The position numbers were made by a program, and so were the translations under genes. Under the pieces are notes generated by a model. It did no database searches and was not told the DNA's origin. It saw nothing but the letters and a program-made list of their open reading frames with translations. A DNA stretch of 64,000 nucleotides from Zea mays (lineage: Eukaryota > Streptophyta > Magnoliopsida > Poales > Poaceae), in assembly GCF_902167145.1 (NCBI RefSeq), contig NC_050097.1, positions 169,476,923-169,540,922 on the forward strand, in the 5' to 3' direction. Shown one piece after another: positions 10,520 through 22,062 of the stretch (position 1 is its first letter; each line of letters begins with the position of its first letter).

Positions 10520-10862
10520 CTGAGGGGGAGGTAATTAGATGGCATCTAAAATGAGTAAGCTCATCAAAATGCCCCCTGGACCATCAAATGCAGATTGAAT
10601 TGTTAGAAGAGACTGTTGGCAAATAATGAAGTCTAGCTCATTGCTAATTTGGGACACTTTTCATATGGAATAATTGTCCTGACTACTGAGTGTTTTGTCT
10701 GGTTTATTGACTGTGCATATCTGAAGACTACAGATCAGAGCAGTTTGTTAGTTCCAATAACATAGCTACTCCACATAGAGATTATGTTTCAGTATTCAGT
10801 TCACTTAAAGAAATGATTGCCAAGGTTTTTGCATTGCTAGGAAATATTTTGAATCCCAGTTA
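10520..10862. other. Non-coding flank left of Helitron insertion
   Basis: No coding sequence recognised. It ends in CCCAGTTA; the final A is the left flank of the Helitron that begins at 10863, and sequence resumes at T 22429 (TCAATGATG). Confidence 0.5.
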
Positions 10863-10889
10863 TCTCTACTACTCTTAAGTAGACAGTGT

Positions 10890-11870
10890 AGGCGTCCACA
10901 CCTACGGTTCTGCCTCCTCCAGCGACATCCTCCGCTCATCTCCACGTCCACGGCCGCCCCCGCAATCAACGGGATTGCCCCCACGATCCCCTTCACCTCC
11001 CAGATCCCGTGCTCTCCATTCACCTCCCAGATCCCGTGCTACATCCAAGGAAGTGGTGATGGTCCGTGGCCACCCCCGCAATCCTCTTCTACCGACAACG
11101 CTAGCCTTCCATCAACAAAGCGACATCCTCCGCTCGAACCCTAGGCGGCGGCGGTGCGACGCCCGTCGCCTGGATCCCAAGTCCCGCTCCCCCTATCCAC
11201 CCTCCTTGTCCGCCCTCCCGTTCCCCCGCCGTGTCGGCCTCCTCGACATGCCCAACCTGAAGAAGCAATGCGGGAGGTTCGTCTCCACCACGCCCTGCCC
11301 TAGGTGCTTCGACCTCCTTGCCATGGGGGAGCACAACGGACACGGTGGAGGGCGCCCCAGTCTACACCCGGCGGCCGAACCACGGAGGAAGGCAGCCAAT
11401 GACACAATGGTGAGCTGCGCTTCGCTGACACCCTCGCAGAAACCTCGCCGACACCCCTCCTCGCACTTCCTACATCCTGCCCCTCCTCTCCTACTCTCCT
11501 CCTTGCATCTCGCCCCGGGCCATGTACTCTTTTCGCTCTCCTCTCGCGGTAATGCGGCATCCACACCGTGGCTCTCGACCTCCCCAGCCAGGGCCTCTCT
11601 CCGTCGCCGCCCGCTGCGTCCGTGCCTGCCTAGACCAGCGCGCTCCAGTAGATGCAAGGCGGTGCCTGGTGCGACGACCATACCGTGAGGTGCGAGACAA
11701 CGACAGGTGGTGTAGCGGTAGCGAGGCCCTCGTCGATGGAGTTGCAAGTCAGCCGCTATGGCAGAGCCAAGATTCGCCTTTGCCGAAGCCACCTTCGCCT
11801 TCTAGGACCGCCAGTCGCTCGGTAGCGAGTACGAGGTACACACCTCTTGCTCCACGAGAACAACCCTGAT
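10890..11870 (+). pseudogene. GC-rich captured 5' exon region, unknown gene
   Basis: A sharp jump in GC content right after the Helitron 5' end, typical of a first exon or 5' UTR of a grass gene. Long overlapping open frames exist on both strands because of the GC content, and I cannot choose one with confidence. A possible reading contains KKQCGRFVSTTPCPRCFDLL (plus strand, around 11255-11320) and reaches a good GTGAGC donor near 11410. There is an internal tandem repeat of CACCTCCCAGATCCCGTGCT (10987-11041). I do not recognise the product. Confidence 0.4.
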
Positions 11871-12761
11871 CTGGGTTAGGTATTTTTTAATGACCATATC
11901 TGATTAGCCCTATCATGCATTGCTTTCCAATTTGATTTATTGCCAGGCTGATTTGTAGCTGGAAATCGTTAATTGAGAACATGTGGTTATCCATGGATCT
12001 TAGTGCGTAAGTTAAAGGACTACAAATGTTTGGGGTGTTCTGTTGTGTTTGGGTAGTGGGAGATAATTATGTTCAAGATTTGACTATTTATTCAAGAAAT
12101 TTTATTCGGATATTATAAGGTGTGACATGAATTCCTCGCAAACAAATATGATCAGATAGGACCAGATTGTAACCAATGGCAGGCCATCAAGATGGAAAGC
12201 GCTGATGGGTGCTTTGATGTATCACTATTTGTCGTTCTGGATGGTACATGCTTGTCATTCTGATTTAGGTTAAAGAATTTAGATATATTGCTAGACTTGT
12301 CAGTTGGAGCATACTTATTATTAATTGGCCTAGCAACAGGATTCGTGCAATTGCATGCTATAATCTTCTTAGAAACAATTGTTTGGGCTGAAAATATGAT
12401 GTGGAAACAAGGCCATTAGATCATTTCAAAAGTGTGATTTTTCTTGGATGTCCATTGTCGAAATTTCTTTTGTACTTATGGCATAAGTACCATTATCCTT
12501 ATATATCAACTGTTATACATGCAAAGAAACTCTAGATAGGAAATTTTGAGGTCCAAAATATTTTTTTGTGCCACTTGTTCTTTGTTTGTTTAGAAGTTAC
12601 ATTGAGCTTGGATATGAAGTCAAATTACCTTGTTATTTCATTCTCCGTACACATTGTAAATCAATAGTATCACAATAAGATGCAAACAAGGGAACATGAG
12701 AGGAGTACAAATTTGATCTGTAGATACTAAAAAATAGGCATGCTTGTGTTATTTTTTACAG
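11871..12761. other. Intron-like sequence of the captured gene
   Basis: AT-rich, no ORF. It reads like plant intron between GC-rich exon material and the small exon-like segment at 12762. Confidence 0.4.
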
Positions 12762-12821
12762 ATTTGGATGTATTTTATTCTACAGCCAGTGTGACCATCA
12801 TTGCAAGGAAGCATTCTGATG
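12762..12821 (+). pseudogene. Exon-like segment of unknown captured gene
   Basis: TTTTTTACAG acceptor, 60 bases open in one frame (LDVFYSTASVTIIARKHSD), then a GTATGTG donor. Its end phase does not join directly to the 13621 segment without a stop, so an intervening exon is lost or unseen. Confidence 0.4.
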
Positions 12822-13225
12822 GTATGTGAAATATCAATAACTTTGCCTATGTCCTGCATGTTAGTGAAATTTATTAGAAGATGTTAAGTAGCTTCAATTC
12901 AATAGACTCGACAGGTGGATTCAACTGATAGGTTTTATTCTTCTGTTTGTTCTCTAACACACGAGTTTATTGGTTGTGAACAACATTCAGTTGATCTTCA
13001 TCCAGTATGAAATCTTTTTTCTGTTCTTGGCTGAGATCTGAATATAACATATACAATAACCTGAACTCAGATGGTCTGAAAAATAATCAGGGTGGTGCCA
13101 CGGTCTGTTTAACATTACGGTCAAGCTTATCAGTATTCCATTTTGTTTCTAAGGTTTGATTGCTCCTCTTCTCATTTCCTACATAACAGTGTCCTTGTCA
13201 CTTGTAAATGTTTTTTAATCCCACA

Positions 13226-13353
13226 CGTAGGATGAACAAGGGATAAAAAGGGGTCGCTCTCATCCTACAAGTGCCAAGAGATGGGACAACACACGCATGT
13301 CAAGAGATGGGACAACGACCCCTTTTTATCGTCCCTTGCTCATCCTATAGTTG
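13226..13353. repeat. Fold-back element, about 30-bp inverted arms
   Basis: The left arm TAGGATGAACAAGGGATAAA and its continuation AAAGGGGTCG is the inverse complement, with two or three changes, of the right arm ending CCCTTGCTCATCCTA. Between the arms, CCAAGAGATGGGACAAC is repeated twice. It looks like a small MITE or solo hairpin in an intron of the captured gene; no clear target duplication was seen. Confidence 0.65.
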
Positions 13354-13620
13354 GTCTAGAATTTTATTGGCTCCACTGCTTACTAAATTGTCATTACTGC
13401 TTTGTGTCTTAATCACACATTACATTACTTTGGATCAGATCAATGTTATTCCGATTGTTATGATCCTATCTACCAATGTGGACATGTAAATGCCAAACAG
13501 ATATGGCTGTATATACGCAGGGTTCTATTCGACCTTGATTTTTTAACTCAAAATCAATGATGCTTATTCATAGATTATTTCCTTCCATTAACAATTTCTT
13601 CTACTAATACTTGAATACAG

Positions 13621-13678
13621 AAGGATGGTGATGTAGTTCTTTTGCACAAAACTATTGTTGGTTGGGTCTCTTTTGAAG
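13621..13678 (+). pseudogene. Exon-like segment of unknown captured gene
   Basis: TTGAATACAG acceptor, reading KDGDVVLLHKTIVGWVSFE, then GTAACA donor, leaving phase 1. That phase is completed correctly by the segment at 14230, which supports a real exon pair. Confidence 0.5.
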
Positions 13679-13802
13679 GTAACATGCACTTCCTCATTAG
13701 TCATTGAGGTAGTAGTAGGACACGGATAACTTCTGTTTCATGTCCTTCGTTAAGTCCAATTTATTTATACGTGGTCTATAGTTGGTCGGATCTCTTCTAA
13801 AA

Positions 13803-14130
13803 GTAATGTCAATATGCTACCAAATGAATGGAAAATGAAAAGTTAGTGCAGGAAAACATGTTTTCTTTCTGCTCCAAATTTTTGTTCGGAAGCTAACTGC
13901 TTTTCCAAATCATATAGCATCTTTATGGCATCTTCTTTCTCTTGCTGTAGTTTTTTGCCAGTTAATCTCATCTAAAAGTATTGTCATGGCGCTACCAAAT
14001 GAATGGAAAATGAAAAAGTTAGTGCAGGTGAAATTGCTCTCTTTTCGGTTCAAGTTTATCTTTGGAAGCCAACTGCATTTCTAAATCATATAGCATATTC
14101 TTGACATCTTCTTTCTCTTTCCGGTTCAAG
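13803..14130. repeat. Imperfect tandem duplication of about 174 bp
   Basis: The stretch starting AAGTAATGTCAATATGCTAC (13802) and the one starting AAGTATTGTCATGGCGCTAC (13976) share the same downstream landmarks: GAATGGAAAATGAAAA, AATCATATAGCAT and CATCTTCTTTCTCT. A third partial copy of the end follows at 14115-14150. Confidence 0.75.
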
Positions 14131-14229
14131 TTTTTCTTTGGAAGCCAACAGGAAACAATATTGGAAAACGTATTTTCTCATGTTTAATCCATATTTACTA
14201 CTCTAATCATACCCTTGTTTTATTTGCAG

Positions 14230-14313
14230 TCGCATTATTCGTAGGTTTCATGTTCAATGAACTGGGTCTGTGCTTGGGTGGACCATTTATTTTAGTTGGC
14301 GCATGTTGTTAGC
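14230..14313 (+). pseudogene. Terminal exon-like segment, hydrophobic, unknown captured gene
   Basis: TTTATTTGCAG acceptor, then an open frame in phase with 13621-13678 reading ALFVGFMFNELGLCLGGPFI and a few more residues before a TAG near 14311. The segment is strongly hydrophobic, suggesting a C-terminal membrane span. The family is not recognised. Confidence 0.45.
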
Positions 14314-15078
14314 AAATTGTAATAACAAAATGGAAATAAAAGAAAGAGAATTTATCTGCTCTAAGTCATAGTACAAAATGGATTCTGTATTATATGCTGT
14401 TATTTTTTCCCTATATTATATCCTTACATCGATCACATAAATGTCTTTTCCCCTCTACTTTCAGATATAACCATAGTTGACCTCAATGTTCAAAGGATGG
14501 CCAGGTATTTCTTTTTTCGTGTCTCTATTCAACTGTTATCGCATAGCTAATCTTGAACTACGGATTGCGACAACCATTAGAATCCAGTTACATATACTTT
14601 GCTGCAGTGAGCAGCCAATTGGCCATAGACTGAACAATCTCATGTTCATGATGAAAAAGAAAAAAAATGAGGGATTTAGGGTTTAGGAACCCAACATGTT
14701 TTTACCTTTCGAGCTTGGCTGCAATGAACAGGAAGTGACTTCAACCCTTTATAGTGCAGGGTTGCAGGCTGTAGTTTCTTTTTAATTGTTTGCATGTATG
14801 CAGTGATGATGCATGACAAATCAAAGGTGCTATTTGCTTTTGACCTACCTTATGTAGGAATTTATGATGTGTAAACAGGCTACCTAATTCCCTTCCATCA
14901 CATAAAATTGTTACTTGTTTGTATAGCACATAACTGCATTCTAGAAGATCACAGATAGTCAATAACATAAATTGCTCGTTCTTGGATTCAGAATTTTTTA
15001 AACCCAATGTGCAATGTAATAACTATGGACACCCCATCCATGCATTTAAATCTGTATATTAAAAATATTAATGTGGTT
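14314..15078. other. Non-coding Helitron interior
   Basis: AT-rich, with no ORF I would support. It ends with the 5-bp target duplication TGGTT (15074-15078) of the Copia insertion. Confidence 0.5.
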
Positions 15079-15317
15079 TGAAAAGTTTGATGAAAGGCGC
15101 ACAGATCCTCAATGGGATCGTGTTCTATTTATAGCTCAATCAAGTTTACATCAGAGTACAACAGATTGTGATAAGATCATGGGGAGCGTGCACTAGTGAC
15201 GCTTGAATACTCGGTCACCGTGACCACGTCCTTAACAGAACGAGACACAGTCACTGCATGTCGAACCTTACGCCTAAGCCAGCCACGTACACATGGTGTA
15301 AAACACATTTTCTATCA
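15079..15317 (-). repeat. 3' LTR of Copia 1
   Basis: 239 bp, TG...CA. Minus-strand TATAAATAG at 15126-15133. On its right a purine tract (minus-strand TTGAGGGGGAC, 15318-15328) ends against the LTR and is the polypurine tract. Confidence 0.95.
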
Positions 15318-15328
15318 GTCCCCCTCAA

Positions 15329-18300
15329 TCACAACAGAGTACCTATGTTGAGATTGCTGCAATTCTTGACAAATGGCGCCTTTGACAGAGGTTTAGTCAT
15401 GACATCTGCTAACTGATCTTTAGAGGAAATGATCCTGACCTCCATTGCCTTCCTAGCAACTTGTTCTCTGGCAAAGTGAAAATCAACTTCAACATGTTTT
15501 GTTCTGCCATTGAAGGTGGGATTTGCAGTCAGGTAGGTTGCTCCAACGTTATCACACCACATCCTTGGTGGCCTATGCAAATAAATTCCCAACTCCTTCA
15601 GTAGTGCTTGGATCCAAATTAGCTCGGCTGTTGCATTGGCTATTGCCTTGTACTCAGCCTCGGTGCTCGACCTAGACACAGTGGCTTGCTTCCTTGAGCT
15701 CCATGCCACTAGATTATCACCCAAGAAGATGGCAAAACCACTAGTTGATTTCCTGTCATCTGGGCAGCCAGCCCAGTCTGCATCAGAGAAGCTTGACAAC
15801 ATGACTGAAGATGTCTTCTGAATTTTCAGTCCATAGTCTATTGTTCCTTTCACAAATCGAAGTATTCTTTTGACAGCTGTCCAATGCACATCAGTTGGAC
15901 TTTGTAGGTATTGACTCACCTTGTTGACTGCAAATGATAAGTCAGGTCGAGTGAGTGTCAGGTATTGGAGTCCACCAACTGTACTCCTATATCTGAAATG
16001 ATCTTTCTCATTCAGTGTTGTTCCTTGATTCTTGGACAGTTTGTCAGTTGCAAACATTGGGGTTGAAATTGCTTTGCATTTCTCCATATTTGCCTTCTTC
16101 AGGAGATCAAGTGCATAACCTTTTTGAGACAACATAATTCCTTCTCTTGTTTTCTTCACTTCAATTCCTAGGAAGTACTCAAGATTTCCTAGATCCTTCA
16201 CAGCAAAATCATCTGCTAGATTCTTGATGAGCTTATCTATGGCTGAATCATTTGAGCTGACTATGATTATGTCATCCACATATATAAGCATATAAATTGA
16301 CAATCCATTCTGCTTGAACACAAATAGTGAAGCATCTGCTACTGAAGCCTGAAAACCCAATTCTTGTAGCTTCCTGGTCAGCCTTGAGTGCCAGGCTCTT
16401 GGGGCCTGTTTCAACCCATAAAGTGCCTTCTTCAACTTGCAGATATAATTTGGCTTGTTTGGATCAATATACCCTAGGGGCTGCCTCATATAGACTTCTT
16501 CTTCAAGGAGTCCATGGAGAAAAGCATTTTGGATGTCAATCTGTCTCATACTCCATCCCTGACTGACAGCTAATGATAGAATAATTCTGATGGTGGTCGG
16601 CTTAACAACTGGACAAAAAGTGTCAAAGTAGTCAATGCCATACCTCTGTTTGAAGCCTTTTGCCACTAATCTGGCCTTCAGTCTTTCCACTGAACTATCA
16701 ACTTTTCTTTTAACCTTAAACACCCATTTGCTGTCAATCAGATTGACTCCTGCTCTTGGAGGAACCAGTTCCCATGTCTGATTTCTTTGCAATGCTGAAT
16801 ATTCTTCATCCATAGCTTGCTTCCAGCCTGGATCCTTTAGTGCTTGCTGCAGATCATATGGTTCACTGACTAAATTCTGGACTGAGGCAATCAATGCAGT
16901 TGTTGTCGGATTTTCTTCAGTGACCACAAATCCTCTGCCTTGCTGAGCATACCTGACTGTACCATCAGTGAGTTTCTTGGTTTTGACAATGTTGTCTTTT
17001 AATCTTGTTCTCATGTGATGCTGAACCTATTGCCCTTGTTGATTTCTCTCAACTTAACCCTGAATCTGCTCAGGTTCTGGAGTTTCTTGCTGCAGTGAGC
17101 CTGAATGTGCTTCAGACTCTGATTCTTGCCCCTCTTCTTCAGATTGATTAGGAATGCCACCTGCCAAAGGATTGCTATCATGGGAAACATCATTAGTAGT
17201 ATTAGGAACAGAGTGCCTAACCCCAACATTAGCATTATCAGCTACTGGTCCAAACAGGCCCTGCATAAGAGAGTTTTCAGTGTACTGAATGTTTTTGGAT
17301 AGAACAGGTAGCATGATAGGATGGTGTGATGTTTGGGGATATTTTGTGGATTCTGATGATTTCCTAGCAAAGGGGAAGATCTGCTCATCAAACACCACAT
17401 CTCTAGAGATGTAGACTCTCCCTGTAGACTGATCAAAACACTTATAACCCTTGTGAGCAGAGCTATAACCAATGAAAGTGCATTGTTTTGTTCTGAAGTT
17501 GAGTTTTTTGGTGTTATAGGGACACGGGTTGGTCCAACAAGCACAACCAAAAACTCTGAGCTGAGTGTAATCAGGATTTGTGCCAAACAGTTTATGAATG
17601 GGAGTGTCATGGTTAATGGTTTTGCTAGGCATTCTATTTATTAGGTAGCAGGCAGTATTGAAGGCTTCATCCCAGAATCTGAGAGGAAGATGAGCCTGAG
17701 CAAGGAGAGCTAAACCTGTTTCTACCAAGTGTCTATGTTTTCTTTCAGCTAGACCATTTTGTTGATGTGTATGAGGGCAAGAAATTCTGTGGCTTATGCC
17801 AGTGGCTTGGAAATATCTATGCAGCCTTTGATACTCTCCCCCCCAATCAGATTGGACAGCCCTTATTTTAGTGTTTAGCATTCTCTCATCATGTTGTTGA
17901 AATTGCATAAACACTTTCTCAACATCAGCTTTATTTTTCAGAAAATAAATCCACACATATCTGCTAAAGTCATCAATGAAAGAAACATAGTACTTTGAAT
18001 TATTTACTGATGAAAGTGCAAGGCCCCAAACATCAGTATGAACAAGCTCAAGAGGTATAGTGGAGACATGTGAAGAACTGCTAAAAGGAAGCTGATGGGA
18101 TTTTCCTAGTTGACATGCATTACATATCAAGGAAGGTAAAACCTCTGTGTTTACAGCAATATTATTGTTCTGCAAAATTCTAAGAGTAACTGGAAGGGCA
18201 GGATGTCCAAGTCTTTGATGCCATAGATCAGGAGAAGTCTTGGCTGCTAGCAAGGCTTGACAATTATTTGGTAGAGTGTATAAGCCATTCCTACATTTGC

Positions 18301-19594
18301 CTCTGAGAAGAAGATGCTTTGTGGCTTGATCCTTGACAAGGAAAAAATTAGGGTGAAGTTCAACATAAGCATTGTTATCAATAGCTAATTTCCTGACAGA
18401 GATTAGATGTTTATTTATTTTGGGAGCATATAAGACATGATCCAGATACAGAGGCCTACTTAAACCAGGAACTGAAGAATGACCAATGTGAGATATAGAC
18501 AAACCTGCTCCATTTGCCACTTGAATCTTGTCTCCTCCAGTGTAGCGCTCCCTGGTGGTAAGCCTCTCTAAATCACTTGTAATGTGGTCAGTTGCCCCAC
18601 TGTCCATGTACCAGTTAGGATCAACTGCATACTCATGTGTTGCTGCTGCAGCCTGCTTGACAGTGCTCTCTGCCCGATAGGCTTGATCAAATCGATGCCA
18701 GCACTGAAGTGCATTGTGGTTCCCTTTTCCACAGATCTGGCAAGTGCCACTGGAACTGCTGTTGTTGCTCGGTGGCCTTGCTGGTGGTCTGTTGTTGCCT
18801 CGCTCAGGCTGGCTGCGTCCACCGCGCCCACGCCCTCCACGGCCATTCCGGCCAAATGCTCCTCCACCATGGCTTGGTACCCTGTTGGCATTGTTAACAG
18901 AGGGTATCTGACCAACAACAGTATGGTATTCTTGCCTGGTCTCAAAGCTGAGAAGGTGAGCGTAGACGTCGCTGATGGTGTAGGTGTCCGGCCTTGTAGT
19001 GATGCTGGTGACGAGGGAGTCGTAGTCGGCGGGAAGCCCACGAAGGAGGTATGAGATGAACTCTTCATCTTCAAGCCGATTGCCAACAACGACCAGAGTG
19101 TCAGCAAGCCTTTTTACCTTTCTGAAGTATTCTGCGGCAGTGAGATCACCCTTCTGTATGGTGGCGAGCTGCATTCGGATCTGCATGATCCGGGCGCGAG
19201 AACTTGACGCGTACATCCTCTCCAGAGTGCTCCATGCACCGCGGGCAGTAGTGGCATCAACCACTGTGGCCAGGACCTCCTCGGAAAGGGATGAGTTGAT
19301 GACGCTCAGGACGAGCTGATCCTGGTGGTACCAGCTCGTGAACTCGGGGTTGATGGCGATCGTTCGTCCGCCGGAGCCTTCTGCAGGGTCGACGGCAACA
19401 GTCTGCCTTGGCACCGGGAGCGATCCATCGATGTGGCCGCTCAAGCCTTGGCTCCGCAGATATGGGAGGACTTGTGCCACCCAGAGAAGGTAGTTCTCAT
19501 GGTTGAGCTTCATACTCACCATCTGGTTGAACGCCGGCATCGGCATCGAGCTGAACGCGGCGGCGACGCCATCGACGGTGGACGTGGTGGACAT
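15329..19594 (-). pseudogene. Copia 1 gag-pol, one frame with two nonsense codons
   Basis: The first methionine is at 19594 (MSTTSTVDG). In order: retrotransposon capsid (about residues 40-260), zinc knuckle CQICGKGNHNALQC, protease site WYMDSGATDHI, integrase zinc finger and core (HQRLGHP; LVHTDVWG; DWGGEY), then after the breaks reverse transcriptase ([29 protein letters not shown]) and RNase H ([29 protein letters not shown]), ending at 15329. The reading is interrupted only by TAA at 17054-17056 and a TAG about ten codons on. There is no frameshift: the downstream 561-codon part is in the same frame. The breaks fall in the linker between integrase and reverse transcriptase. Confidence 0.9.
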
Positions 19595-19620
19595 GGCGAT
19601 TTTCTCGGTGTCTAGATCGT

Positions 19621-19633
19621 GGCTCTGGTACCA
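19621..19633 (-). promoter_or_regulatory. Primer binding site of Copia 1
   Basis: Minus strand TGGTACCAGAGCC directly abuts the 5' LTR. It matches the initiator tRNA-Met 3' end with one change (C for T). Confidence 0.85.
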
Positions 19634-19872
19634 TGAAAAGTTTGATGAAAGGCGCACAGATCCTCGATGGGATCGTATTCTATTTATAGCTCAATCAAGT
19701 TTACATCAGAGTACAACAGATCGTGATAAGATCGCGGGGAGCGTGCACTAGTGACGCCTGAATACTCGGTCATCGTGACCACGTCCTTAACAGAACGAGA
19801 CACAGTCACTGCATGCTGAACCTTACGCCTAAGCCAGCCACGTACACAGGGTGTAAAACACATTTTCTATCA
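19634..19872 (-). repeat. 5' LTR of Copia 1
   Basis: 239 bp, TG...CA, with minus-strand TATAAATAGAA at 19681-19688, the probable promoter of the element. Confidence 0.95.
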
Positions 19873-20033
19873 TGGTTTATGTCCAATGCATTTCTTAACT
19901 AACTACCTTCATCTAACACAATATTTAGGGCTACATCATCTTGTTGTTGACGGGTTCCCTGTGTTCAATCGCCGAGCAGAAAGCCAGGAACAGAACTCAG
20001 GCGTTGGTGATTGGCATCTCCCTCCCCTAAGCC

Positions 20034-20177
20034 ATGGCTACCGGGCGACCCATACGACTCATGTTGGATGCCTCCCTCCTCCTCGACCCCTCCTCCACCA
20101 GGGAGGCGGCGGCGGTGGCTCTGTGGCCCGGGGTAGAGGAGCTGCTGCGGCGGTTGCACTACTCCAACCTGACTGTG
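20034..20177 (+). pseudogene. ITPK-like exon 1 (captured)
   Basis: ATG at 20034 opens 48 codons, ending at a GTATGAG donor. The reading starts MATGRPIRLMLDASLLLD and continues through EAAAVALWPGVEELLRRLHY, the N-terminal region of plant inositol tris/tetrakisphosphate kinase of the ITPK5/6 type (an N-terminal extension before the ATP-grasp fold). The short leader just upstream also looks exonic. With 20622, 21357 and 21894 it forms a series of correctly phased, spliced exons. The ATP-grasp core is only partly present, so the product would not be an active kinase. Confidence 0.75.
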
Positions 20178-20457
20178 GTATGAGTGGCTTGGTTTTGTGT
20201 CTATTGCTGCGATTCGTCATTGTTTTGCTAAATGAGTTGGCTGAGATCTTACTGTTTAATAGTGTTGTACTGTTCAAGGAAATGCTCTCGCTGATAGATT
20301 GTCCTAGGAACTTAGCTAAAAGCTCAACTTTTCTGTTTTCTCTCTCCTGTTGATTAATGTCATATGCTCGAATGTTTAGGATCCTTGATGTCTTTTTAGG
20401 AACTTGGCTAAAAGCTCAACTTTGCAGTAATCCTTGATATCTACATTTAGGATCCCG

Positions 20458-20505
20458 TTTAGGGCTACATCATCTTGTTGTTGATGGGTTCCCTGTGTTC
20501 AAGTT
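20458..20505. repeat. Duplicate of the stretch at 19926-19970
   Basis: AGGGCTACATCATCTTGTTG followed by TTGATGGGTTCCCTGTGTTCAA repeats, with one change, the sequence just upstream of the ITPK exon 1 leader. A shorter AGGAACTT(A/G)GCTAAAAGC repeat lies at about 20307 and 20399. Local duplication at a capture junction is one explanation. Confidence 0.75.
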
Positions 20506-20621
20506 TTAGCCCAATAAATAGTTCAAATGCTTGCTGCTACTGGATCAGTAGAGCTTACAAGAGTTCATAAACTGAGCAAGTGATGGACATATGATTATAT
20601 CCTCTTCTATCCTTTTTTCAG

Positions 20622-20657
20622 GCAATCTGCTATGCAGAGGGCATGCCAACTAATGAG
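20622..20657 (+). pseudogene. ITPK-like exon 2 (captured)
   Basis: CTTTTTTCAG acceptor, 36 bases reading AICYAEGMPTNE, then a GTGCTC donor. It continues exon 1 in phase and matches the conserved start of the ITPK5/6 second exon. Confidence 0.75.
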
Positions 20658-21356
20658 GTGCTCTACTTATCTACATTATTATTACATCCCTTTGAAGTTG
20701 TATCTTCAGAAGTTCACATCGACAGTATTTGCTTCCTCTTGCCATACTTACCCATCATGGCCCATGGGGTGTCTATCTTATCATGCTGTCTTCAAAGAAT
20801 GGCATCATGTTAACAAAAATGAATGAGAAATCAGTCATTTCTAATGGAAAGGCTGTTTCTTACTGCTGATCTGGTGGCAATTTCCTGTCAAACTTCTGCT
20901 TACTAGCATATGTTTCAATAATCTTTAGGCATGGTCAAATGTTTCTATATTATGTCGTGATATAATCAAGTGCATGATAACCCATGTCAAGTTCATCATG
21001 AAATATGGGACCATTGAATTTTGAATTGATCTTATGTAATTGTTATCCTTCATATCAGAAATAATGGTTTTTTTGTCATTGTCTTTGAGTTTTGAACATT
21101 TAAGACCCTTGTTGGCTATTTGCTTGAGTACAACAGATTTCTTAACTGTCGAAGCTTCTTGCTTCAGCACAAAAGATTTCTTAACTGTCAAAACTTCCAT
21201 ACCAACCCTATGCGCCCTTATGAAATTGCTGTGAAAATAATGTTGTTCTAATATTTAACTGCTGTATATTTTAGTAAAAAAAGATCATAATAGGCACTCA
21301 CTAAATAAATAAATAAATATGCTTACAAGTTCCCCCCATTTCCTTTTATTAGTCAG

Positions 21357-21548
21357 GCTTTCTTGAAAAGGTCGCAAGCTCACACTTGTTTGGCTCTATA
21401 GCACTTCTTGTGAAAAGTGGGAATCTTTCTCTAACTGAATTAATGTTAGAATGGAGCCGAACAAGTTTTTGTTTTTATGCGACTTCAAGAGTTGACAAAG
21501 GTTTAATTTCTGAGCTCCAGAATCAGAACTGGAGAGTTCTTTCTGTAG
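21357..21548 (+). pseudogene. ITPK-like exon 3 (captured)
   Basis: Acceptor TTAGTCAG and donor GTAAAA bound an open segment with FLEKVASSHLFGSIAL, WSRTSFCFYATSRVDKGL and SELQNQNWRVLSV, characteristic of the N-terminal domain of ITPK6-like kinases. No stop codon lies inside. Confidence 0.8.
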
Positions 21549-21893
21549 GTAAAAAATATACACTAGGACTGAAAAGCCAGGTTTTATTTTCACGCTATTT
21601 TTAGCAAGTCATTTCTGTATTAGAACTTTACTCAAGGTAGAATGTGGCAATTGCTATATTACATAATGGAACATTTGTCCTTGTGAGGGATGATGGGAAC
21701 TGATACACTTCACTGGTCCAGCTAATGAATGTAGCATAGAGGTTCCTGGTGTTTTAAATGTTCAAAGGCTTTAGCAGTTGCTTCTCACCTTGGCTACTCT
21801 AATAAAAAGGGTAAGTTTGCCCTTGCTTTCTTCTTAAACACTTACTGTAATTACAGAGTGCATTGATTTGGAGTGTCTCCCTCTTTGATGTAG

Positions 21894-21965
21894 GAACTAT
21901 GTGACTCATCTATTCTGGTGATTGGATATATAACGAAAAAATCCCATGAGGAAGACTTCGCAAGG
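21894..21965 (+). pseudogene. ITPK-like exon 4 (captured)
   Basis: TTTGATGTAG acceptor, then ELCDSSILVIGYITKKSHEE followed by DFARA. This is the VGYxxKxSREED motif at the start of the ITPK inositol-phosphate-binding region. The donor would be the non-canonical GCAAGT. No later ITPK exon (catalytic ATP-grasp motifs) follows before the Helitron end. Confidence 0.75.
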
Positions 21966-22062
21966 GCAAGTTACTTTAGAGTTTAGAGTGTAAATGAATA
22001 TTAACAGCTACTTATGTATTGGGTAACAACATGAACATCATGCTTTTTCATCTTGCTTACTT

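Larger units (their letters stand above)
15079..19872 (-). mobile_element. Copia element 1 (4794 bp), nested in Helitron
   Basis: Two 239-bp LTRs (15079-15317 and 19634-19872), each TGAAAAG...TATCA, flanked by the perfect 5-bp duplication TGGTT (15074-15078 and 19873-19877). The coding order leftward is gag, protease, integrase, reverse transcriptase, RNase H, which defines Copia. The LTRs differ at about 10 of 239 positions, nearly all transitions. Size and LTR length resemble the low-copy maize element Hopscotch, but this assignment is by size only. Confidence 0.95.

Noticed and set aside
10975..11869. Overlapping ORFs on both strands as separate genes
   Set aside because: High GC content removes stop codons in all frames; no frame has recognisable domains, so only one captured exonic block is listed.
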